Both the position numbers and the translations under genes were made by a program. A stretch of 64,000 nucleotides of DNA, from the NCBI GenBank assembly GCA_029990175.1, contig JARKIP010000035.1, forward strand, positions 21,007,501 to 21,071,500, in the 5' to 3' direction. Numbering within the stretch: the stretch's first letter is position 1; every line of letters starts with the position of its first letter. Shown here piece by piece: positions 44,575 through 55,144 of the stretch. This stretch comes from Petunia secreta (lineage: Eukaryota > Streptophyta > Magnoliopsida > Solanales > Solanaceae). The notes below the pieces were generated by a model that saw only the letters and a list, made by a program, of their open reading frames with translations, was not told the DNA's origin and ran no database searches.

Positions 44575-47081
44575 TGACACGACCCGAAATCCGGTTAGGC
44601 CGTGCGGGCACCCGACATCCTTCCCTAGACCCGTCGGGCGAACCCTTACCAATTAAATTAGGCAAATAAATATAATTCAATTCATTAATAAGAACAAGGC
44701 TTAAAAAAAACACTGACATACTGATACCTCTAAGCTGTACAAAAGAAATTACAGCTGACTACCCAACATACTAGGTTTAGGGTTATCCAGACCAGACATC
44801 TAAGAGTACAAAAGAAGACAAATACCTCCTGAAGGGAGCAAAATGCAACTGAAATAATAACCAATAAACTGGTGGCCATCCGGAATAAAAGCTGGCTCAC
44901 CCTGACAGCTGAAGTCGTCTTCGCTCCTTCACAACGTGGCGAACTCAATCCTGGAGCGAACCTGCCGAAACGAAATAGATAGAAAAAGAAACAAACAACA
45001 AACAAGGGTGAGTCAAAAGGACTCAATAAGTGGGGCAGACTAGCCACCTCAAAGAATAGGATAGCTAGCCGGGGAGAAGAAACAGATAAACCAAATTTCT
45101 TTTATTTAAATTATAAAAAAGTAGAGCTAGATAACAACCGAAAACACGTAAGAAACTTATAAACTCAACCAAGGATGCGTGCCAGAAACATAACAACAAA
45201 TAAGAAATGCACATATAAGCAGGACAATAGTTATGTACCACAAGTTTACACAATGGTATGAAATAAAATGAAATAAAATGAAGTGAGATGAAATGAGATG
45301 AAATATGATGTGAAGGGTCACATGTGCCCGTAATCCCATCCCGAAGCGGAATACTCCTGCATTCGAGGGGAATCCAATCTGATAACCAACTGGAGCGGAA
45401 TACTCCTGCTCCTGGGGCGGAATACTCCTGCACCCGATATAATATAAACCAGAGGCGGAATACTCCTGCACTCTCCTGGAGCGGAATACTCCTGCACCCG
45501 ATATAATGTAAAGCTGAGGCGGAATACTCCTGCACTCAATATCTGACATAAGAGCGGAATACTCCTGCTCTTAGGGCGGAATCCTCCTACCCTCAATATG
45601 ATACAATGGAGCGGAATCCTCCTGCTCCTGGGGCGGAATACTCCTGCACCCAATATGATATGCAATGTAATGCATATGAATGACATATAATGCGTATGAA
45701 TGCAATGTGATGCAATAATAACCCTTCACCGGCGCGAGACTCTCATCGACAGCCGGGAAGTAGATGCCAACTTACAGCCAGGGTACAATGCTCAGATTCT
45801 CAATGTAATACCAACAGTAGGACATAAAATATAATATACAATATAAATTCAAAGCTAAGGCGTAATGAGTACGCCTATCGGCAGCTACACACGTAAGGAA
45901 TACGTGGTAGAAAATCCACGAGGCCAGATGCCTCCAAAGAAATGGATATAAACACTTACCGTATCCCAAAGCTAGCCCTGATACTCAACCACTGCTTTTT
46001 CCTTTGGATTAACCGCCAAACGATCTCTTTCTATTCAATAAGCAGAAAAATTATATCAGATAAAGCTAAAGGCTTCATTCCTTATGTTTTAGGGCAATCC
46101 AGGTAGGAACCTGATACCCTATTCGCATACGCAATACGCAGGCCAGGCCTATATACAGGGTTTAAGGCCACATAACCAAATTCCAAATAAATTATATTTA
46201 TAAGTTGCCCATAACTCACTGAGCACGAATACATAATCAATTTCATTATCGGGGTCCATTTGACCCTTTAAACTATCAATTTAAGTCATTAGGGCGATGT
46301 CTAATATTCCTATTTTTACCGCAAAAATATATTTAAACACACGTAATAAACTCAAATACTATATTAGGATCATTACCTGAATGTTTCAGGGTGAAAATTC
46401 TACTTTTTCCCGGCCCCTTTTCTTATTTTCTGGCATTTTTTCTGATCTCTGCTGGTCGTATTTTTTCTCTCTGCCGTTTTTTTGTTTCTGTACCATCCTA
46501 ATCTATATAAGATTAGGACTATAAGAAGACCGACTTTTACTTTTTTTTTTAATTTTGTCCTTTTTTTTTTTTTTTTTTTTTTAATTGTATTTTCTTTTCT
46601 TAACGAAAATTAAAATAGTACCCTACAATATTCGAAATAATTCCAACTTTTGCATACAAGTTATACAAAATATATGTAACATACTCGCGAAGGCGGATCT
46701 CAAATTGGACTCCTGAAACTCAAGATGCGAATTTAAATGAAAAGAAGTCAAATTATTTAACTTTCGGCATTTTAGCGGAAACTAGCCGAACAACATCGAA
46801 ATTCACTTTCGAAAGCTCATAAAAGTCACAAATAATCATACGAACCCAACGACGCTTTCGGATTTCGAATCGGAGCTCATTCGGCAAAAACCGAGCTCGA
46901 AAATCTCTTTTTAATATTTATCGCCAATAAAAATTGAAACCTTCTTCCGATGCCTACCAAACGAGGTCTGATTTAGCTCAAATTTTACAGACAGGTCCTA
47001 ATGGACATTACGAATATTTTAAAATTATCGGCACGCCAATCGGAGTCCTAGCTTCCGAAACGACTGACCGAGGTCGTTTCA
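44575..47081 (-). repeat. 3' LTR of the young element
   Basis: Collinear with 51242-53743. It has a ten-copy GCGGAATACTCCTGC array at 45346-45649 and long poly-T runs near 46540-46580. The minus-strand frames of 105 to 156 codons within it recur in the other LTR and are not genes. Confidence 0.95.
45346..45649. repeat. Dispersed array of ten GCGGAATACTCCTGC motifs
   Basis: Ten 15-bp copies (two with GCGGAATCCTCCT) are spaced by 8 to 35 bp, starting at 45346, 45395, 45418, about 45456, 45481, 45520, 45553, 45577, 45612 and 45635. The motif is partly palindromic (GCGGA...TCCTGC). The same array is in the other LTR from 52013, and degenerate forms at 3358-3490. Confidence 0.9.
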
Positions 47082-47096
47082 TTCTCCTCCATTTAA
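47082..47096 (-). other. Polypurine tract of the young element
   Basis: The minus strand reads AAATGGAGGAGAA immediately before the 3' LTR start. A CGTTCGAGGACGAACG palindrome follows at 47103-47118, as in other Tekay-type elements. Confidence 0.75.
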
Positions 47097-47119
47097 ACTC
47101 TCGTTCGTCCTCGAACGAG

Positions 47120-47985
47120 CCTAAATCTAAAGCAAGATTTACGCAGATAACAAGAGAACTTGCACAACCTTCATAAACTACTCCACGGACATGATCTCAT
47201 AATTACAGAATCAGAGTTATGACATGCACATCAAACCCTTGGATAAAAACATAGCTGGATAATATCATAACGTCATTGCACAAGTTATTCTGACTAAACC
47301 GATCCTTCCTCGATCACGAGAGGAGAATTCTGCATTTTCGAAGCAAAGATATACGAAACTCTGGATGGACTAACATGATTCAGCCGAGAATCACCTTTTC
47401 GATATACCTTTCGATATAGAACAAGTCGATGAAACAAAGAATTAGCTTACGCTTGATGTAATAGGGGGAACTTTTGAAGTACCTTGTCAGTACATATTAT
47501 AGAAGATTTGATGCAAGCTATATTATTTTTACAAACACACTAGGCAACATCTCCGTTGATGTTAGTGTTGTTCCGCAAGCTCCTTGTGGGAATGTAGTTA
47601 CTCATATCCTAATGTATATCAAAGGTTCATCTGAACAGGGTCTATATATAAGGATAAGGATCAGGTAAATACTTCTGGATAGTATGATGCAGACCAGGAA
47701 TGATCTCCAGACTGAACACCTACTTTAGGGTATTTTCTTTCAATTGAAAATATTATGACTTGAAAAAGTAAAAATAAAGGAGACGCGTAGTTGGACCATG
47801 AGCTGAGGCAGAATACCAGCAACAAAGTTGATTACATGAGCGCTTACAACGCTAAAGTAACCTCTCAAGGAGTTAAGGTGTGAAGGAGATATGCCAATGA
47901 TGGATGGACGACAAGCTGCACTAGATCTTTCACTCTAAATTTCCATGAAGTAAAACAGCGTCAGTATGAGGATCTAGTTCCAGTT
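47120..47985. other. Internal region of the young element, no clear gene
   Basis: Degenerate sequence. Parts after 47880 on plus (RQYEDLVP) lead into the integrase relic. Nothing else supported. Confidence 0.5.
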
Positions 47986-48260
47986 GAATACAGACAGATA
48001 GCCCAAGGAAAACCGAAGTCACCATACAGGGTCACTACTGACGGTGTTCTCATGTATAAAGATAGACTTTGTATTTCTGATGTCACAGATTCACGTGAAC
48101 AGATTATGATAGAGGCACATTATTCCAAATAAACTGTTCATCCAGATTCGACTAAGATGCACCATGATCTTAAGCAGATTATTGGTGGGATAGAATGAAG
48201 TGTGACATAGCAGGATTTGTGGCTCAGTGTTCTAATTGCCAGCAGGTTAAATTCATGTCA
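47986..48260 (+). pseudogene. Integrase zinc-domain relic in inverted orientation
   Basis: On the PLUS strand, opposite to its host element, one reads RVTTDGVLMYKDRLCISDVT, then HPDSTKMHHDLKQI and, after a one-base frame change, YWWDRMKCDIAGFVAQCSNC. These are the standard H-H-C-C segments of a Tekay-type integrase. A stop lies after HYSK. It looks like a captured, inverted pol fragment. Confidence 0.75.
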
Positions 48261-49299
48261 TCTTTTCAGACTTTATATTTTCAGCAGATAGATACGTATA
48301 TATGATCAGGTTGCCAGCTTATCCCTATCATTAATAGATTATTAGTGGGTTTAGCAATGATCGACACTCATTGTAGATTTCTACCGTAGCCTTACTTTGG
48401 GTCGTGAGAAAAGTGATATCAACACCTCAGAGATTTAATATTACCATTCAGTATTTGGAGGAAGACTCCTCCACTTAAAGCACAAACTCATGTAGCCATT
48501 TGTATAGGAATAACCATCCTCGCACAGTCTGCTGGACTAAAGAAGATTTGGCTAAAAGCTGAACGTAAGCAGACCGAAGCTACCAACTACCCTTTCGAGT
48601 TGCCAAACAGCTGCAACTTTCAAGTTCACAACTCCATACCTTTGCCGTAAACACCACCGCCCGATGGATGGTACTTCTATATAAAAATTTCGGCAGAGTT
48701 TCCCCTGAAACTGGATGATCCGCAAAAACAGAACCAGCACTATACTATACATGGGAATGGATACCCGGATAAACTGATAACATAAACATGTTAAACGGAT
48801 AACAAGATGAGACAACTGGACCAAAACAATAATATGCTTCCAAAACAATAATATGCCTACCCGACCACAATAACACGTACTCTGGCTCAACACAGGGAAC
48901 GTCACAAACGGCTACCAATCGCCCAAGCTCACTAGTGCCGGACGAAGAAGAAATGGAAATAGATCGAGGATAGAAATAATTAGAACTTCAGGAAGTTCAT
49001 CTTCTTATTTGCTTGACTACCAAAGCTAGACTACTTCCGCATCAGGCGAGCCAAAAATCGCAATTGAAGAGATAGACATTAAATAAGCTTTATGGAAAAA
49101 CATCCATACCAATTTAACCTCCCGATAAGAAGGAAACTCTGATAATTTACCAGAATACCCTTTTATAACTTAAACAAGCTCATAGAATAACATGACTTAC
49201 TAACATTTCGAACCAAGAGGAGACACATAGATCGAGCATTACTTACCAGCCACTTTACACCGGAAGAAACAACGACACTTCCTGATGATGACGAATAAG
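48261..49299. other. Internal region without a recognised gene
   Basis: Degenerate and stop-rich on both strands. The minus-strand frame 48905-48552 has no motif that I recognise. Confidence 0.5.
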
Positions 49300-51110
49300 A
49301 ATCCCATCATCCTACCAACACTGGTCTCCGAGGAGAGAGGTAAAATGACTTGACATAATATCACAAGGTGGCATAACAGGATGCCAAGCCAATAGCAATA
49401 CTCACCATCAAATCTCTCATATTTAAATCAGATAAACTAGTAGGGTCTCATAAATGCCAGAAATAAATCGTATCAGAAACTCACCCCTCCACCGCTACCG
49501 ATTCTTAATAAAAACGACATCCAAGGAAACCATCGAAACATGATAAGACATACCATTTCCGGATCGATCGAAAAAAATTCAAATCTTACTCACATTTAAG
49601 AGAAGAAGAAATCTCAGGGTCTACTATATCGGATGCCTCCGCATCCTGCCAGGCTGGCAGTTCATAAAACTGCCTCTGCGGCTGAACTAAGCCGCTACAC
49701 GGATAATTACCTTCTGAAGAACTACTACCACCACGCTCTCAACCGCTACTGGATGGTGGCATTTCTTTTGCTGATTGAGATCTAAATGAAATTCCCTGCG
49801 ACTGCGCAAATACCTGATGACGAGAGAAAAGACGACTACCTACTTGTCGGAGTAAGGGAAAATCCTCAAAAAGAATAGCCAAACTCACAACAATGATACC
49901 ACTTTTTCGCTGAAAAGTGGAAACTGGACAGATTATTGAAAGCCACAAAGAGAAAAATTGGGTCTGATATTGACTAACTACTGACGCACTCTAAGAATCA
50001 CGTGACACACACTGAGATAACCTGGAAGGTGACCTCCCAAAATAATCAGAACTCTTACCTCCAAATGAGGTAACATGGTTACCCACCAGGGTCGTGGGAT
50101 CTCTTACTTTCCCGCTCTAACTTATGGTATGCCTCGAACCTTCGAGCAATATCAACAACAACATCAAATGAAATCCCGACCTCAATCTCTCGAGCCATCT
50201 GGGATCTCAAGGAAAATGAAAGGTCATCAATAAGTCTTTGAATCTCTCGAAAGGCTCATGAACTAGTTCTGATGCATATCCAGCCATTCTATAGAATTCA
50301 ATCTTATATTCTGAAACACCAACAGGCTAACCGACAGACTACCCTGTCCAATCCACTTGAACTGACAACATTTTTCATCTTGTTCGCTACTCGAAAGGAA
50401 CTTTTTCCACGAATCTAGAGGAAAAACCGAATCAAGTTAACTAATAAGAGAGCAGCCCACAAATTCAAGGCTGGACCCCTGAAACTGGAAAGAAGAATAA
50501 TCAACACCATACCGCTTGATATAATCAAGAGCCTGAAGGATATGCTGACATCATTTTATTTTAAAAAGAATCACGGGGTTTATCTTATGCATTGCTTAAG
50601 AATATCGGAAGGTTCAACCGCGTAAAATAATGGAACCTCTTTGGGCACTCAAATCTAACCGTTACCTCGGCTGGCTAACCAGCCAAAACAATTAGAGGTA
50701 CAGCACGTACTACCTCCGGAATATAATTTACTGCAGCAATATCAAGAACCGGAAAAGGAGCTCCCTGAAATCGAACGTCTGCACATGCGGCAACCTGATA
50801 GGCTGCCCAGCGAATAATAGGTTCTTACGGTATCTGTGTCGCCAAGATTCTCGTAAAGCATCGTAGAGAGCCAAGGGAACTACAAGGCCCTGCTCCCTTG
50901 CCCATCGCGAGCTCGTACTACTGGGACCTCCGTAACTAGATCGTCAGCACGATCAAAACACTCGCGGCTTCGTCAGTGCTAACCCCAGGTCAGACTGCTT
51001 CGTCTTGAACTCATACCGTTTGTTGATTTATCGCACGAGGGTTCACAATTACCACGAACGAATTAGCGAAAATACTTTTGCATCTTAGACCGACGGAAGA
51101 TCAGAAAAGA
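49300..51110 (-). pseudogene. gag: Degenerate gag (and protease) of the young element
   Basis: At 50210-50110 on minus one reads REIEVGISFDVVVDIARRFE and KLERESKRSHDPGG, the same gag block as in the 34753 copy. The stretch 49640-49700 matches the gag-protease linker at 34024-34090. Stops and frameshifts are frequent and no ORF longer than about 70 codons survives, in sharp contrast to the near-identical LTRs. Confidence 0.65.
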
Positions 51111-51227
51111 AGGAAGTGAAACTTCCTAAATGCCATCATAGCCCCTCGTAGATAAGTACGGACGTCTACGTACCCATCAGCGAGACTCTACTAGACACTG
51201 TCTTAGTCTGGATAGACACTAAACTGG

Positions 51228-51239
51228 GCTCTGATACCA
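51228..51239 (-). other. Primer binding site (tRNA-iMet)
   Basis: The minus strand reads TGGTATCAGAGC, a perfect site, two bases after the 5' LTR end. Confidence 0.9.
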
Positions 51240-51241
51240 AC

Positions 51242-53743
51242 TGACACGACCCGAAATCCGGTTAGGCCGTGCGGGCACCCGACATCCTTCCCTAGACCCG
51301 TCGGGCGAACCCTTACCAATTAAATTAGGCAAATAAATATAATTCAATTCATTAATAAGAACAAGGCTTAAAAAAAACACTGACATACTGATACCTCTAA
51401 GCTGTACAAAAGAAATTACAGCTGACTACCCAACATACTAGGTTTAGGGTTATCCAGACCAGACATCTAAGAGTACAAAAGAAGACAAATACCTCCTGAA
51501 GGGAGCAAAATGCAACTGAAATAATAACCAATAAACTGGTGGCCATCCGGAATAAAAGCTGGCTCACCCTGACAGCTGAAGTCGTCTTCGCTCCTTCACA
51601 ACGTGGCGAACTCAATCCTGGAGCGAACCTGCCGAAACGAAATAGATAGAAAAAGAAACAAACAACAAACAAGGGTGAGTCAAAAGGACTCAATAAGTGG
51701 GGCAGACTAGCCACCTCAAAGAATAGGATAGCTAGCCGGGGAGAAGAAACAGATAAACCAAATTTCTTTTATTTAAATTATAAAAAAGTAGAGCTAGATA
51801 ACAACCGAAAACACGTAAGAAACTTATAAACTCAACCAAGGATGCGTGCCAGAAACATAACAACAAATAAGAAATGCACATATAAGCAGGACAATAGTTA
51901 TGTACCACAAGTTTACACAATGGTATGAAATAAAATGAAATAAAATGAAGTGAGATGAAATGAGATGAAATATGATGCGAAGGGTCACATGTGCCCGTAA
52001 TCCCATCCCGAAGCGGAATACTCCTGCATTCGAGGGGAATCCAATCTGATAACCAACTGGAGCGGAATACTCCTGCTCCTGGGGCGGAATACTCCTGCAC
52101 CCGATATAATATAAACCAGAGGCGGAATACTCCTGCACTCTCCTGGAGCGGAATACTCCTGCACCCGATATAATGTAAAGCTGAGGCGGAATACTCCTGC
52201 ACTCAATATCTGACATAAGAGCGGAATACTCCTGCTCTTAGGGCGGAATCCTCCTACCCTCAATATGATACAATGGAGCGGAATCCTCCTGCTCCTGGGG
52301 CGGAATACTCCTGCACCCAATATGATATGCAATGTAATGCATATGAATGACATATAATGCGTATGAATGCAATGTGATGCAATAATAACCCTTCACCGGC
52401 GCGAGACTCTCATCGACAGCCGGGAAGTAGATGCCAACTTACAGCCAGGGTACAATGCTCAGATTCTCAATGTAATACCAACAGTAGGACATAAAATATA
52501 ATATACAATATAAATTCAAAGCTAAGGCGTAATGAGTACGCCTATCGGCAGCTACACACGTAAGGAATACGTGGTAGAAAATCCACGAGGCCAGATGCCT
52601 CCAAAGAAATGGATATAAACACTTACCGTATCCCAAAGCTAGCCCTGATACTCAACCACTGCTTTTTCCTTTGGATTAACCGCCAAACGATCTCTTTCTA
52701 TTCAATAAGCAGAAAAATTATATCAGATAAAGCTAAAGGCTTCATTCCTTATGTTTTAGGGCAATCCAGGTAGGAACCTGATACCCTATTCGCATACGCA
52801 ATACGCAGGCCAGGCCTATATACAGGGTTTAAGGCCACATAACCAAATTCCAAATAAATTATATTTATAAGTTGCCCATAACTCACTGAGCACGAATACA
52901 TAATCAATTTCATTATCGGGGTCCATTTGACCCTTTAAACTATCAATTTAAGTCATTAGGGCGATGTCTAATATTCATATTTTTACCGCAAAAATATATT
53001 TAAACACACGTAATAAACTCAAATACTATATTAGGATCATTACCTGAATGTTTCAGGGTGAAAATTCTACTTTTTCCCGGCCCCTTTTCTTATTTTCTGG
53101 CATTTGTTCTGATCTCTGCTGGTCGTATTTTTTCTCTCTGCCGTTTTTTTGTTTCTGTACCATCCTAATCTATATAAGATTAGGACTATAAGAAGACCGA
53201 CTTTTACTTTTTTTTTAATTTTGTCCTTTTTTTTTTTTTTTTTTTATTGTATTTTCTTTTCTTAACGAAAATTAAAATAGTACCCTACAATATTCGAAAT
53301 AATTCCAACTTTTGCATACAAGTTATACAAAATATATGTAACATACTCGCGAAGGCGGATCTCAAATTGGACTCCTGAAACTCAAGATGCGAATTTAAAT
53401 GAAAAGAAGTCAAATTATTTAACTTTCGGCATTTTAGCGGAAACTAGCCGAACAACATCGAAATTCACTTTCGAAAGCTCATAAAAGTCACAAATAATCA
53501 TACGAACCCAACGACGCTTTCGGATTTCGAATCGGAGCTCATTCGGCAAAAACCGAGCTCGAAAATCTCTTTTTAATATTTATCGCCAATAAAAATTGAA
53601 ACCTTCTTCCGATGCCTACCAAACGAGGTCTGATTTAGCTCAAATTTTACAGACAGGTCCTAATGGACATTACGAATATTTTAAAATTATCGGCACGCCA
53701 ATCGGAGTCCTAGCTTCCGAAACGACTGACCGAGGTCGTTTCA
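51242..53743 (-). repeat. 5' LTR of the young element
   Basis: 2502 bp, collinear with 44575-47081. The differences seen are one T/C in the 'atgatgYgaagg' block near 51978, one C/A near 52977, one T/G near 53107, and poly-T lengths near 53210-53245. Confidence 0.95.
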
Positions 53744-53748
53744 ATCAT

Positions 53749-55144
53749 TTTCCATTATCTTATTCCTCTAAAAATCAGCCTCCCCCTACACTCTTCCCTC
53801 TCCCTTTCCCTCAAAACAGACTAGATTCATCCTAAGCTCCACCACCTCCGCCATTAATGACCTTTCCTGCTCACTCTCTCTCTCTCTCTCACCATCATTT
53901 TCATACCAGAAAAATGGGAAGAAAATGCGCGCTCTCTCTCTCTCTAACTCGAAAAGGAAAAGGAAATTTGATCATAAATCAACTGAATCAAAGGCATACA
54001 AGACGAAATCGAAATAGATACAATGTACACCAGGTAAGAAACAATGTGCTAAAACTCAGACCCGCGACTAATGATAAAAAAAACCTGACTCGACCTGGCT
54101 TGTTTATCCATGACCCTACCTGGCTCTAAGCTGCTAACGTCTTTCCTTTTTCATTCTATTCTTATTCTGCTGAAAATATGAAGAAACACGCATGTATATT
54201 AGTCTTGGCAATAGAACTTGTGATTATTAATTGATAGCTTCTATTGAAATTACGAAAATATGCTCGTAATTATTCTGAAATTCTTAGTTATATTATGATT
54301 GGTCATAGAAATTATGTATTGGCATAACACCTTTAATTGTGTGCTTCATAATCGGTTTAATATCGAGTCATGAGCATATGAACGTTTGGTGTTGGATATG
54401 TCAATTTACGACTGTGATATTACATGAATGAAGTCATGAATTCTGCTTGGCCTTATACCTTTGTGTAATAGTGAAAATGGTTTCTTCCTCTATTGTTTTA
54501 CATCGTGTACTTACATGATGTATTTCTGAAAACTTGTGAAGAGGAATAGCAATAGAATATTGTTAAGTTTTGATTTCCTGCATCCATATTTAGATCACTG
54601 ATTTGAATTTTTTGACAACTGTGAAATATTTTCTTTCCTTCCAAGATTGTTATAATTGATACACTATCTTTATTAGCAAAACTGAATATCATCCCTTATT
54701 TTACATAAATTGAATGTTTTCCTTAAATTTAGCTAAATCAAAATATTGAAAATTGCCTTCTTGACAATAGAATCCTTATTTACCTTTTTAGAAAGAAAAT
54801 TTTAAATATTTTTGAATTATATTCCTTATTAGTATAGCACCTCTTCTACATTATATATAGCATTTTTTTTTCAACCCTTGGACACACCTTCAGTACCTCA
54901 TTATTCTTCTTACACACCTCTGATAATTCCTCTACACATTGGAATAACTCCAAACCCTTCTCTCTTCTCTGAAAGCTCTACTTTTTCTTCTTGAAACGTA
55001 CATTGATTCTTCCTCTTTTATATATTCTTGAGTTTGGTTTTGGCTGTCTAATAGCCAAGGCAAAGTGTGGTTCTTGGCTGCTATTCGTGTGTTGTGCACT
55101 ACTTACATATTGAGTTGTAACTTGCTATGAGTCGAGGTAAATAC
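53749..55144 (+). repeat. Ogre-like LTR, right part after the interruption
   Basis: It continues the sequence left of 44575. It is non-coding, with CT microsatellites at 53869-53892 and 53932-53946, and AT-rich after 54150. It stops where the next Ogre LTR begins at 55145. Homology to the 55145 LTR beyond the start block is not evident by eye, so the assignment is tentative. Confidence 0.4.

Larger units (their letters stand above)
44575..53743 (-). mobile_element. Young non-autonomous Tekay-type gypsy element, 9.17 kb
   Basis: LTRs of 2507 bp (44575-47081) and 2502 bp (51242-53743) have TGACACGACC...GGTCGTTTCA ends on plus and are nearly identical: I see three substitutions plus poly-T length changes. 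The target duplication ATCAT is perfect (44570-44574 and 53744-53748). On minus: primer site, a degenerate gag, and no usable pol. An inverted integrase relic lies within the internal region. It must have moved with proteins from another copy. Confidence 0.95.

Noticed and set aside
45346..45649. CRISPR-like array of short repeats with spacers
   Set aside because: Plant DNA, irregular 8-35 bp spacing, location within an LTR and duplication in the partner LTR exclude a CRISPR.
45065..45686. Minus-strand frames of 122, 130 and 156 codons (also at 51732-52353)
   Set aside because: They overlap in three frames and consist of readings through the GCGGAATACTCCTGC array, e.g. repeated AGVFRP and RSIPL words. 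LTR repeats, not proteins.
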